DNA from: Liolophura sinensis
Taxonomy: Eukaryota; Mollusca; Polyplacophora; Chitonida; Chitonidae
Direction: 5' to 3'
NCBI RefSeq assembly: GCF_032854445.1
Contig: NC_088295.1
Span: 15,609,385 to 15,673,384, forward strand
Length of the DNA stretch: 64,000 nucleotides
Of this stretch, positions 31,793 to 46,700 are shown in pieces. Each line of letters opens with the position of its first letter. Within the stretch, counting starts at the first letter, position 1. The position numbers and the translations under genes were made by a program. The notes under the pieces are model-generated. The model was given only the letters and a program-made list of their open reading frames with translations. It was not told where the DNA came from and made no database searches.

Positions 31793-34700
31793 CTGCGCGA
31801 AAATTGGAAGAATTGGTGTGAAGCGTGCAACTAGGCATTACATCACTTTGTGCTGGTCGTCACATTACTGCACGTAATAGTTGACTTCTATTTCCTGAAA
31901 TATTTATTCATATGATTTGAAAGGTAAGTTGGGAAATTGAACTCACCTTTTGTGGATAATTTAAGTCATGTATATGTCTGCCTATGTTGAATGCACTCCA
32001 TAGTTGCTTAAATGGCCTCAAGGCACAATTAAAACACGTCACTATATTGCAGTAAGACCATAGCTAAAAACTTCTGAAGAATACTCAGGAATTTTAACCC
32101 CTAAATCACGCTCATTTTGAGATACAAATGCGCAATGCATACGTTCTTAGACTTCAGAAGTATGGATATGGACTGATACCTCACCTTAGGATAAAAGACC
32201 AGTGCAAGCGATGAGGTGGTGCAAAATACTATCAATGCGGACAGCAGGGCGTATCTGATGACGTACTGAACATCTGTGAGCACGTGACCAATGGGTACGG
32301 CAAAAGCACATAGAACAGTGACGTTGTACACGGACATCCCAATGGTCTTTGAATCGTTTAATCCTGGAACAGTGACTTGTCTGGTTTCCCATGCCAGAAA
32401 AGATCCCAGCAGCAGTAATAAACCTTTGTAGGAGTAAATAGCGATTTGGAACCATAATGCAGATTCACTGTGACATCGTGTGTACTCAGGCACGATGATG
32501 ACGTCATCATCCTTTGAGTCTTTCTGGAAGGGCAATCATGCACACCACGATAAAAGCGAGGAGAACAAGTATCAAATTATTTCTGTTCTGAATATTTTAA
32601 GAATAATTTTGCTATTAATTGGTTTAAGTTTTATGATTTATTTATGCTAAATCCAATAGGGTGAAATCTCACATACATGAATGATCACAAGTATAACGGC
32701 AGTTTAGATAGAGACGGATAAACGTAGCTTCTTGATTAGAAACCCCATACAGCTTCAATTTAGACGACATGTGCGCGCGATTATCTTACAATTTCCGGTA
32801 AAATGACTTTCTCTCCCTTTAAAGTGTCGACGGCAATCCAGATGCCAAGGACGATGAGATCACAGATTGTCATCAGGCCGACGAAAATGAAGAGGCGAGA
32901 GTCTTTGATAACCTGGAGAAGACAGATCCAAGCGGGGGAAGATCAATAAGGTAAAGTGGATGACTTGTATCTTACACCAGACTTCACCTAGTGGTCAAGG
33001 GTTGTATATTGACACTGGCTCTACGTGAAGACTGATCGAAAACCGAGCTAGGTATTATCTGTAGGGCAGTTAGTCCATTTTCTTTCCTTGATCCCGGAAA
33101 GGAAACTAAGCAATTGTATTTCGTTAATCCCCGAAATGATTCTAAGGTTTACCACCGGATAAATCAGTGACGTGTGCTGTTGTAATCTTCCAGGAGGAAA
33201 TCTGTCAATATTTATTATCATCCGAATACAAATGAAACCATGTCATTTTTTGATCTGCATGAGAAAATATTGAAAGCAGCTTTAAGTACTCACAACGAAA
33301 TAAAACTCGTTTGCTTGATGATTTCCGTAAATCTCTTGAAAGACATAAAACCAAAGAACTTCTACCGTCAAGGTATTGTTATGTTTAAGAGTTTTCTTGT
33401 GAACCCACAAGTTACCTTTCTTTCTAGGGATTTGTTTGTGAAGAGCTGATGAACTCTCCACGTCTTGGAGAACATGGAGCCAAAGGCAACAGTAAAGGCC
33501 AACGTAACAAGCCACATTCGCAGCTGAAATATAAAAAGAACAAGGAGACATTCCCCAATAATATAGTTACGAGACTCCACTATATGAGAATGTGACCGCG
33601 CTGAGAAGGGTATGAACGGGGCTGCACTGTGAGGAGTATGGACGTGGCAGCTATTTGAGGAATATAAAAGTTGTCGCAATGTGAGAAGTATGGAAGTGTG
33701 TGCACCGTGAGAAGTATGGAAGTGTGTGCACCGTGAGGATCATGGAAGAGTGTGTAAACTGTGAGAGGCATGGAAGTGTGCGCCCCGTGATTATCATAAA
33801 TGTGGCTGCAATATGAGCAGTTCGGAAGTGGGCTCGAAAACTCCAGTTGTTGAAAGTAGGACATTAATAAAATAAATCCATAAACAAAATTCAAAATATA
33901 AATAGTAAGGAAGAAACAAAGGGATAAAAAATAAAGATACAAGGTGGACATTTAAGTAAGTAACTGTTACCAACCCCAAAAATTTTCTTCAAACTTGTTC
34001 TGGCTTTCGCAAGGTTGAAGCCACGGCAGCTCGTTCAATGATTAACATGTAAGGCTGAATCTGGCTATCGAAATACGTGTTACTTACATGTACTTATATT
34101 TATGAAACTTGTGCTAGATCTGGAATTAATTGGATGTGGTGTATTCATGGATTTTGTGTACCACTTAACTGTTAATTTTATGTAAGCTGTGACAGAGGAA
34201 TTAAAACATGGTTAAGTTGAAAATTGCCCAGAACGATCGACTTTCATCATCAGAAGTCTACAGCTGCCTTTTCGAGTACATCTGTTATACTTACATTACA
34301 AAAGAAAGTGAAGGCATCCATAGACAAGTACTTGGTGTCCAGACTGGCGATTAAAACTACCACATACATGAGCATACCACCGGTCAGTATTAGGTTGTTC
34401 AGGTTTGGACTGGACATCTTGATAACTCTACAAAACACACCAAAAGCAACACAACCAATCAGTGGAACAACAAGTTACAACAAGTCTTTTCAGTGGGTTT
34501 TCTCAACATCACACAGTCGAAATACAAGTTATATATATATAGATAAGGAATGTTCTCAACTTAATGGAGAAGCCCGGTAGAACTCGTAAATATATGTATC
34601 ACTGATATCACAAAAGTCACCGCTCATGCTCATCCGACTTCAGACTCTCAGCACTTCCGTTCGTGAAGAACTATTACATTAGCGCGACATTACTCCAAGT

Positions 34701-37700
34701 ATGCTCGTTAGAAATAACGAGCCCAATAAAGATGTTAGACCAACTTTTCATTGCGGAAGCGGATGTTGAAGACGAGGAGTGAGAGGGTGAGGATTATTCC
34801 TGCGCAGGCGATGGTGATGAACATCCACTGTAACCAGGTGGGAAGCTCCTGCTGTTCGTAACGTCGAATAAAGCTATCCTTTGGGACCTTACCACCTAGC
34901 AGAGGAAAAGGAAATGTGCATATATGACTCGCGAAGAACCTAAAACACCGTGGAAATGGATTGTCTAATTACTAACCGAGGTTATGAGAGATAGAATCAT
35001 TATGGTATGCCAAATGCAATATAATTAAAAGAATAGGACTGACAGAAAACTCAGAACAATTGTTTTTTACTAGACGTCACTGGTCTGGGATTAATCAAAA
35101 TGCTGTATTTTACAGACCCACTGAAGGTTTTATCCATTTATCAAGGGAGTGGTAGGTCGACAAGCTCATTGGTTTATGCTAATGAAACAATGGAAATTTC
35201 GTGACAAGGTAGCAAGATGACCTCACTCTATTCGCAAGGGAAGCTTAAAATACAGGAAATATTCATCTCCGTTTTATACTTAAGCCGAAATCTCACTGTC
35301 AACGGCGCAGTTCTTTGGCAGCATCTAATCCAAACGTGCTCAACGAATGTTCACTATAACAAATGTGGATATTTTGAGGAGCTTATAGACTTAGTAAGCA
35401 ATATTAGGCCTTAAGGTAGACACTCACCAGGCCAGATGATACCGCTATCCGGGTACCATTTTAACTCGTACTGGATCTCATCAAATAGCCCCACCTCTAC
35501 CATCTGTCGATCTGTGAAAAACACTTTTAATTTATGGGAATATTTGCCACTCATTTATCATCTTGATTCAGATTTATTGTCGCTGTGATAAGCATTGTGT
35601 TACAATGTAATGGCTCTAGGCTGATTTATTATCACGAAACTGTTGCGTAATTTACCGACTCTTACATCAGTCCATTATCAAGCATGGAATGCTACTCCAT
35701 GTGGAGACAAAACCTAATGTTGATATCATCTCAAGTTTCATATTACAAACAGCAGAATACCGTAATTTCCGTTTTAGTTCCCACTAATGAATATATAGCC
35801 TAGGATGCCCCTCGTTTGGAAAAGGAAGGAGATAACATCATATTGTATCTAGGCGTTCAGCTGTTTGTGACAATCGGACAATTTCCTATCCAGCCCCAAA
35901 TTACAAGTACAATGTGTACAACGTTCACACAAATTTTTCGAGGGCTTCAATGCATTAAGTGCATATATGGTGTATTCAAAATGAGCTTTAGATCTCATTA
36001 TCAATATCTTACCTCTCCACTGGTTAATGAAGGTAATTCCGACACGACTGCCGTCTGGACGAAATGCCACAGGGCCCTAGGATGACAGAAGATGGTAAGA
36101 CAAAACTTACGCCGACAGGAAATGGTTCAGCTGATCATATTCCTTTGTTAACAGTTAATAAGAACGTTGTTGATCGCCACATACCGACAGCCTTAATGAG
36201 AACTCGTGATTACACGCATTCTGTGATCGCAATGTCTAAATGCTTAACTTGAAAGGAGCTGGAATGGTAATGCGGAGAATCGGCCCCAGAGCACGAAACG
36301 GTGCACTTCAAGAAGTGAAACTGTCTATAGCTGTGATTGACAGCTGTTGACAAACTCGTACTGCTGATTCTGTTTCTGTTCTGTTTTACTCTTCTTTTCC
36401 TGTCATATGTCAAAGCATGTGACTTATAAAGCTTCCAGCATGCACTGAAGCAATGTATAGGTCATAAAATCGACAAATGGTAGCCTGTTCCAGTCACACT
36501 AAAATTAGTTTTTTTCTTTTTTTTGCATTAGACACTGTTGAGTGCGGAAATTACTTTCTGAAAAAAAAAACTCTTGAGCATACAGCTATGCACCAATCAA
36601 ATTAAACACTTTTATACCAAATGTTCAGCCTTATAGTTCCGCTACGAATAACATGTTAATTTCAATGATAAATATGGCTACAGAACCGCATCTGCGCTCA
36701 ACGAGGATTCACGTATGACTATTGTTACCACACCTTACGTATCACCATAATTAAACAATTATCCATTCTAATGCAAAATAACACTTACTTAATGCAAGAC
36801 AGTCTATATCTTTACTCACACAAAAATATGTTGCGAAAGAAAAAAAGAAGAAAAACAAATATTCGAACTCTTCCAGCAGGTGCAACCTACTTTCCATAGT
36901 CACTGCGTTAGGACACTGTACTATGAAGGATAACTGATGGATTATGCCACAGATACGGATTTCTAACTTGCCAAAATATAACAAAACTGATCACATTATA
37001 AAGCTTAATTCTTACATATGAAGACAAGCCTTAACCAAACGAAACACTGACAGCACTCAGGAATACACACATGAAGGTTTCAGTAAAGATTTCAAAAGAT
37101 ATTTTTTGATCTCCATTAACGACACATTGCCTCGTTTGAACGAAAAATTGGCGTTTTTGATGGAGAGTGTATTTTCGGCGGGTTATTACTAAGCAATCAT
37201 CTCTTTTATGGCAATATAGCTTTTATGGGTGATTCGACCCATACTCCTGATATGAAAATTTACAGAATTGTGCTGGGGTTTTGAAATTTGCCCCCTTCTT
37301 ATCAGGTCTTTTATTGTTTATAACTGTCGTTGAAAATTTAGTCTTTTGGTCTTTTCCTTTGCAATGTACAAATATCCAACCCTCACCGATGCTCCAGCAA
37401 ACTGTATTTCCTCCAACCCTTCACGAAATATCTGGCCCATTGCGAAGTCGGAATAAGTAAAGTCCTCCAGACGTTTGCCCAGTGGTACAAGTCTTTCTAT
37501 GGAGTAGTTCAGGGCTAGTGCAATGGCCCAGGCGGCGTCGTAGGCATGCGGGTGGTTGTGGGGTAACTGTCCACCTGGGACAAGAGAGGAAAAGAGCCTA
37601 TCCGAGCGATCCGCAATTTCCTTGGGTGTCTGGAAAACAGAAAAAAATCAGTTTCAGAGTTTAAACGGGTGACCCGTTTATTCGAGTCATAAGAGTTGTG

Positions 37701-40700
37701 CTGGACATATTGGACCTCTAATCGATGATTATAACGACCCTCCAGGTGTATTGTCAATATCTAATTTCGGTGCAGCCAGCTACACACTCGTGCAGCGCTT
37801 GTTGCCATGGTATTTACTTCGTGTAAGGTTATCAGTGTTGAAATTGTGGTGTATCTGACCTGAGAACAGAGTCTATATCTTATAAAATGTTAACCTCTGC
37901 TGATGACAAACGCGGTCGCTCAATAGTCAACGACCAAGCATTGCGATTATAAACAATTCATAGGGTTTCCATTAATTTGCGGCAGATATTGGCTAAGTCT
38001 GGTTTTACCGATTGCTATTAGTCTGACATGCAGACAGTTTGACATCAACAAGTCTGAAAACCCACAGGATCCGGCTATATTAATGCGATCCGTGCCATGA
38101 CCTTGAACAGTTACAGATAACCTTGGGCAATGTAACTATATACAAATTCGACTACCTTAATCCTAATGCACATGCCATATGCATAAAACACACCTTGTTG
38201 TCTTCACAGTATTAATGCATTACCATTTCTCTACCAGCTAAGAAAAAAGAAAAATGCGCATAGAAAATAAACTTCAGAAAAACAGAACTAAAAACAGCAG
38301 ACTCAAAAAATAACAAATCGAGATTGTGTGAATTATACTGGGTCCAAGCGGAGTTCCACCGAAAGTTCCTTAACCCTAGCCACTGGGATCACATTATCGA
38401 TTGATGCTTTAAAAAGTCAGAATGTTGGTCAGGCAATTAGAGAGGTACTGTGGTTTCACATCGATTCGGCTTTGTCCGTCTTCCTTCACCCAGAAACCTA
38501 AAGCCCATCATAAAAGTGAAATATTATTGAGTACAGCATCAAACACCAATCAAGTAAATATAACAATTAATAATTAAAAAATCTGTTTTTATTACCATTC
38601 CGGCAATTGTTGGCTCCTCACTTGTGCTTAGGAATTGCTGTGACAGTCCCAGGTAGCCGTCAGCTGCTTCATGAAGCTGCTCTGTATTACAGCGAGACTC
38701 TGGTGGAGTCCCCCATGTGGTGTCGATAGAGTCAGGCCATCCCGGAGTCGCCGCCCAGTTCATCAAAATCCACACATAATTACGACCCGTTAAGCCTCTG
38801 AGGTACGCCTGTTGATAGAAGTAAGAGTCACTGAACAATTCCACAATACATCTTAGGTTGTTGACGGAATAAGGCCAGCCTTGAAACGCCGCCCTGTTCA
38901 ACAAAATTAAAACGTAATTAAGCACCTGTGGTACACTTCGTGATAGAAATGAATCAGTTAACTGTTCTTCCAGAAACTGATGAAGCTGTCATATTTTTCA
39001 TTTTAATGTACAACGCTATCTGTTCATGCTGAATGAACAACATCTGTGGTAAGTCGATGAACAGAGGCTGTATGTGTTGTTCACTTACAATGACAAATGT
39101 GTGTGTAGGGATCAGACAGCAGACTTGGCGTTTCTGCGTGTAAAAAAATTCTTTTGTCTGAAACGGAACAATTTTCGAAATTTGTTGACCCGTGTTTAGT
39201 AAATTACCAATTACAGACTGCTACAAAATTCCGAATTCATTCATGAAATATGATTAATGGAATGGTTGCGACTGATAAAAAACGGAAAAAAGAGCATCAA
39301 ATACATCAAAAGATGAGAAACATGCATTGCCTACGCATGCTCTTTGATCATGGAATTGTAATGGCGTGCGTTTCTTGTGACTGCAGAGAAAGTCGATGAT
39401 GGTGTACAAGCAACAAAACAACAACTTGCCAGAGATCTGGTAACAGAAACCTTACCAAGAGAAAGATGAACATTCAGCATAAGTGTTATCGAGCTCTGAT
39501 AAGACGAACATAACTATTTCTGTCCCTGACATTTCTGTTCGTTTGTCGAATGTCAAACGGGACTATATCGGATATTTCTGTAATGAATAGGATGCGTGAA
39601 TTCTTCCAGGAAGAGAGTCTGTATGCAGAAGTGGTTGGAGTAAGTCGAGTACAGTGCTTGTCGTATGCGTCACTCTGGACAACTCACCTCGCAAAACACC
39701 TGGCGGACATACAAGTCGTTAATATTGGCGACAATGATCCGGGCATCAAATTGCTGCAAGAAACCAGAATAAAGAATGTGTATTCTTTAATACTGGCCGT
39801 ATCTGTGTTATCAAAACTCCGGGCGGCATCCGCGGCCGAGGTGATTAGCGTGCTAGCGCGGCGCAATGGCCCAGGTGACTCACCAAAGCGGTCGCCGTTG
39901 TCCAACTCATGTTGGGAATGTCTTTCCCTACGAGGGAAGGTCTTTCAGCAACCTGCGGATGGTCGTGGGTTTCCCTCGTGCTCTGCCCGGTTTCCTTCCG
40001 TCATAATACTGGCCGCCATCGTATAAGTGAAATATTCTTGAGCACGGCGTGAAACACTAATCAAATAAATAAATCAAAACTCAAAAAAAGGCTACTTGTG
40101 AGGTGCCTCCGTGGCCGAGGTGGCAAACAACCCTGGGCAATGCAATGACCTAGGAGACTCTCACCAAGGCAGTCACTGTGAGTTCTAGTACAGCTCATGC
40201 TGACATCCTCTCCGACCGTACGTTTGGAGGTCTACCAGCAATCTGCAGATGATCGTGGGTATCCCCGGGCTATGCCCGACTCTCCTCCCTTCCCCCGCCC
40301 CCACTTCAATGTTGACCGCTGTTGTATAAGTGAGATATCTTGAGTACGGCGTAAAATACCAATTAAATAAACGAACTAAATATATAAAGGTTACTTTGGT
40401 CTTTCAGACAAAACATTGTTCCATCATCCATCGTTAATAATATTAAGAATTAATTCCATAATAAAGGGTTTAATGAACAGGAAAAGTACAACAGCACTGC
40501 ATGAAAATTAAAAAAGGGAACATCTGAAAACAATATTGACTGATGTGTAAATATAGGGTTAATCTGTTAATGATCCACTTCTGGCTTTCAATCGATTCCA
40601 CGGCACACAACCAGCGGTTAAATTATCACAATTAAGGTGTTAATAACAGGTGGTTTAATTCCAGGTCGTAGGCACGTGGTCACGAAATCTATTCAGGTAT

Positions 40701-43700
40701 GGGATATGCCATTGATCTAAGGACTAATCCGTGTTAGTACAGTTTGTATATCCAAAAGAATTGGGCCAGTGTAGCATAACGGGAATGAATCAGTGCAGGG
40801 AGAAATTCCATTCAATCCGTGCCTGGCAATTTTGACCATTTAGTTATTTTCTGTTGGCGTTACATGCTGGACACAAATGCCAGTGACATATTGGGAAAGT
40901 CAGTATACACTGAATACCTCTGCAAACAGATACAGCGAGGCTGTAGCTCTTATGGCACTCCAAAGCCCATACAAGTACTACAATTTGCCTTTGGTCAATG
41001 TCAGAAACATGTAAATCACAAGGTGGCCTTTGTCTACAGGCAGATCAGTGCAAAGCGTTTAAATAGGACATACAATATATAAACTGCTAAAGACTGGTGA
41101 TGTGTATTGATTACAGATGGACAGACTGAATATGATCAATTCGTGTAGTGTGCTCACTAAGTATCCCTCGATCGCTACGAACAATACTAGTGGCAGCTGT
41201 GCCCAAAATACGAGTATATTTATTGATTTAAAACATTTACTGGACAAACATTTTAGTAACTGACGTCTTCGAGTTTAAAATATATCACAGCTACAGTCAA
41301 CTTACCTTCAGTGTTTCAATATGTTGAGCTATGTAAGCGTTGGAGTTTTCAGTGAGCACTGATGACGTCACAACTGTGATATTGTTGTTTTTCATCACTT
41401 GGTGAAAGTCACTCATTTGCTGTAATGATATGATTTCAGTTAAGTGATATCAAAAGCAATTTATTTTGTCACACCTGTCAATTTCCGGTCCCCTGTAGGC
41501 GGGCAGAGAGCGCATGGAATCATCTCATAAAGCTTTTAAATAATTCATTGAACAGTTTCTGCACATGTCAACTTTTTATGGACTGTCAAGATTAGAAAAG
41601 TGCTAGTTTGCCGGAAGGAAATGTGATAAAAATGACGAAAGCACAAAATGATTGCTGGTTTATAATTAGACAGACAGCCCACTGGCTCGGAACTAAACTC
41701 TAAAGAACAGAACTTCTAAATGGAGTTGAAACCAAGGTAGACATCTTAAAAGCACGGAATTCTGGTGCAAAATCATATGCAGTATCAAGACACCCCATGA
41801 TAACATAACACGATGGTATAAGTGCTACATGTTCCATCACAATGGACGTACCGAGGAAAAGGCTTCAGTGCTGAGTGTAATGGTGGCCACCTTTGTCCAG
41901 GAGAATCCCTTCATGATGGCGAGCCGCACAGGATTCAAGCTCTTGTCGATTGGATTCACGACATAGGTGCTGTTATACACAGCTCTGTTGTTAATGTCGG
42001 AAGAGCGTGCTGAGTAAATCAACTGAAGATAAACAAAATCAATTTATATACCGTCCTGCAATATATACATATACTCTGGGTTTCCCCCGGGCTTTGCCCG
42101 GTTTCCTCCCACCATGATGCTGGCCGCCGTCGTATAAGTGAAATATTCTTGAGTGCGGCGTAAAAGACAAATCAAATATAAAAATAAATGAATACACTCA
42201 GGGTTTTCGTCACATTGCCAGGCGACAACAGATTGCAAACCTTATGAAAATTGGACTGAAACACTGATATTACCCATCAGGCAATTTTTTGGAGGAGTCA
42301 ATGGAAGTTTAAGCGCTGGTTCCGATTCGTAATAAAACTGCCTTTATCTTAAATAAGTTGATTCAATAAGTGATTTCCACATCCCACGGAAAAAGTATAG
42401 ATGGATCTACAAAACTAAGGATTTTCTAAACTAACGGTTCTATTTGGCTTCCCAGATTCCGGATTACCTGCTAAGTGTAAACTATCATTATTTGTTAATT
42501 AACAATTATTAACCGAAAACTCTGGTGTTATACCCTTTACAGTTTTATAACCACAGAAAAACAGAGCGATATTGCTCAGATCTTATATCGAGTCCGGCTG
42601 GATTAAGCCGGGTTAACGACGGTCAAACGTCTTGTTTTGTTCTAACTCACACAGATAACTTAACAGTGAGTAACGTCTGGCATAACGAAGGGTTACTAAC
42701 GACCTACAGTCATTAGTTCTCGGTGTACTGTCAAATACCGTATCATTGGTGAGCAGCAATTCTGCCATCCTGTGGAGTTCGCCAATAAGTCAAGGGGAAC
42801 AAGAAAAGGAAATTACATGACAGCACAGAACTATTGATGTAAAACACCACCAGAGTCGGGACGTCTTAACGTTTTAAGTGCCCTGAAGTGTTCCCAGGAT
42901 GCGAGGACAATTCATGACGATCCTCTGCTGACAGACAGCAAACTGGCATCATATCAAAGAAAGGCTATTTCAGACAGCCTCAGTATTGGCATCATGAATA
43001 ATTCTAAATGGATCGTTTTGAGTTGACGTATTTTATAAAATCAAACGTACCAGACGTTTCACTCTAACATTCACTTAATTAACCTAGTACCACTGTCGTT
43101 ATCGATGGCTGCTAAGGATTAAAACATGTATGCATAGGCTGGAGAAAAGATATTCTTGTTTTCTTAAAGATTAATTTATTCCGTCCTTATCTTCACCTAC
43201 CAGAAGCAGGCAACACCATAAAATTCTTCCGTCGATATTTGCAAGAGAAATGCTTTGTATACTCTGAAGAGGCTCTAGACACCGTCTTCTATTTCCACTT
43301 AAGGAACACCCGACAACTACATGTTATGCTATAGGTCTTTCTACTACACTAATTCTCACCCAAGGTCGTTTCCATCAGAATATAGCTAGTTACATCGTTA
43401 CACCTTGTGGCAGCCGTTTGGCGAGGAGTGGCCGTGAAAGGATTTATTTGTATACACGTTTCCCACTGGTCTAGTTCACATTTATGTGTCTGGTAAATCG
43501 TTATCTCAACAAATCAAACAGCTAATGCCGACAGACGGACTTTTCAAGTCAATATGTCGTTAAGGCAACGCACCATTTTTGTTCAGAGTATTTTTTTTCT
43601 CGCTTTGAAACTCTCTAGTTACAGTTTATAACGTATATAATATATTGGTTTTTGATCAGGTTTTTTGTTCGGTAAGCCCTGGAAACACCACAATTACGTA

Positions 43701-46700
43701 ACTGTTATAAATGGATAGCTGCATTCTTCAGATAAAACTATTGTCAGTAGAATTCTTGTAATGGACAACCACTAATCCCAGTAAACACGTTTATGGTGAA
43801 TTAAGGTAGCCTTTGTGAAGACACAAAACAACGTCAACAATTTTGTTTAAAAAAACTGAACTATTATACTGGAAATGCAGGATTTCCCTACGAAAAAAGT
43901 ACAGTGACGTAAACTGTCAGGTGACATATTTCAGTAGTTTACTTTAATTTGTAGTCCAGCTTGATAACAACTTTAGCAAATGATTCTATAACCTGGGTGC
44001 AGGAATTGTTCAGAATGAAGAAGAAGTCTTCTTCTTTACAGTTATGAGCGTCTTATTGGTTGAATAACAGGAGTATGACACCTGTACAACACTCATTATA
44101 TGCTGACTCATCAATATTTTCCCAGATCTCCCACGATTTATCGTGCGATCAGTCCAACATTTATACACCGAGAACCCGAGAATTTTCTGGCGCAGTTTGT
44201 CTGAACTGGTCGTAAGTGTAAACGTAACTGTGCCTTAATAGAGAAGACAACAAATAAAATAACCTGAGCTTTTTAGGAAGAGGAGTGAAAATAGACTTAA
44301 ACAGTCATAAACATTTTATTAAGGTAACTCAATAACTTCTAATAAGGAATTTATTTATTAAGATAACTCTGTTATTTCTAATAAGGAATTTTAAACAACG
44401 CAATGGGATGCGCCATGTTTAGGCAACTGGAAACACACATGCTGTGTCACTCATACCTCACGCACATATGCTTAAAAGGTAAGACAAGGTTCCGTTAATG
44501 GTTCCGGTGATGGAAATAATTCGCACCTGATTGGACAGAAACTGTTAACAAGGTGACGCTTTTGATTGTTTCAGTGTGAGTGATCTGTTCTCTTTAAACT
44601 ACGATTATTCCATTAAGACTTTTGTCTACCATTAACGTATATACCGATTCAGGTTTTTTATCAGGGTTTGAGAATCGGGTATACGGGCGATTATTAACTA
44701 ATCTATCTTCAGAAAAAATGATAATGTTTTCCCTGCATGTCGTTATTAAATGTAAATTATATATATATAAATTGTGTAGAACGAAAGAAACATTGCAATC
44801 GTTATTTGGTGGTTTTAAACGTCTTTAATTCAAGGATATATACCCTTATCATGAAGCATCTTAGTCAACATAGTATGGAAATATATTTTCTTTAAAAAAT
44901 GGTGGATCGTTCCGAAAAGACATTGAACGATTGAAGCACTGATATATAGGGTCACGAGAAAAGAGCTGAAAGGTTACCTTTCCTTTGGTTAATGATAAGC
45001 ACGTGCAAGCAAAAGAAAAATCACACTAAACAGAACAGACATCTGGCAAATATTTCTTCGTTATGCAGAATGGATAAAACATTTCCATAATCACTATTTT
45101 GTGTTTGCGTTGAATAATTGATAACAGCCGGAAATGGCTTGTGGCTGAGTGACTACCATAATGTATCAAATTCAATATTTAATATGATGTAGGTTTTAGA
45201 GAAGTAATTAGATGATCTAGATAAGCTTTGTTGTATTTTATATTCGTATTGTTTGTGCTTCAATAAGACTAGAATATTGATAAGTGCTCATGTTGTGTTA
45301 TATGCAGGATTTTATTGCGCATGAGCACAAATTCATTAAAACTATAACCAACACAATAAATATTTCAAAAGAATTTTTAGCAACGTTTCTTTCTTGAAAC
45401 TCGACGTTATGAATCCGATTATGTTAAAAGGTTAGATATTTTTCAAATGGACGCTGCTGCAAATTTAAATTGAATATGCGCCTCGGGTCTTCAGTTCAGA
45501 CAAACTGCTTACAATTTCCGCCTTTAGACCATACACACTAAATTGAACCCAAATAGTTAGACTTCAAAACGGATAAAAATCGTTTGGTTGAATCCGACCC
45601 AGATGGATATTTAGAATTATTTATCTATGGCAGTTTTCTGTGTATATTATCTAGCATTGCGGGAAATGATTGATAATCAAACCTTCCGCGATCTCATCAT
45701 CTGTACTTGGCCTAGGTAGGTCTGCAATCCCAGCAGGGTATCACGGCAGACGTTATAGTATTAATCGACATCGAAAATGCGGGTTCTAGGAAGCTTATGA
45801 ATCTACTGCTTGACATATTTTCATCGTGAGAAGAATTAGTCTAGGTTGTGTCTGTCGTTCACATCATCAACCTGGCAATATACTTTGTGTTTGCTTCCAT
45901 TACTGTAGACTCAGCACTGAAGAGCATGCCACAGTAGTGAATGTAGCTGAGTATAAAGAGGAACAAAACCTTATAAAGCACGCTGCTATGAACTACCCTG
46001 AACTCACCTAGTTTTCCTTTTCTAACATATGAAGGATGCTTCCATTACTAGATTTATTGGCACAGGACTGATATTCGTTTATCAGCTCTTGCTGGCCTCC
46101 TCAGGGGTCGTACACGTGGGAGGTCTGTTTTCACTTATACGTTATCGTATAAGTGAAATGTTCTTGAGTACGGTGTAAAACAACAATGAAATAAATAAAT
46201 CTTGTTTCCTAATACATAACAACAACATGCTGTTCGATCGTTATTTGCATTATTTGGGTCGCACACGGACAGCGTCTTCTTGTAACAAATTAACACAGTT
46301 TAAATGTATTGTGCTCCGCATAGTAAATGGTAAGTACCGTTGTGTTACAACCTGCTTGCAAACAACCATTCCACGTCATATCTTTCAGAGATGTCGGCAC
46401 ACATATTTTACACCGTTTGAAACAATGTATCATTCTAACACTTACAAAATGCTCATATTTTAAACCTCAGTTCTACGACAGTACCAGTACGCAAAGAGGA
46501 CATGGAGATTATAGCCTTGGTACAAAGGTTGTTCGGCTATTGCCTCTGTTAGATCAGTGACACAAATGACCTTAAGTATATGTCCCATTAACTAAAGATG
46601 TCTCTTCCTCTGAGTGATCGATGGATGATCCTGTAAAGGACAGAAACATATTGTGGTCGTAGCTTACCGACATCAAATTCCACATGTGGGCCACCTGAGC

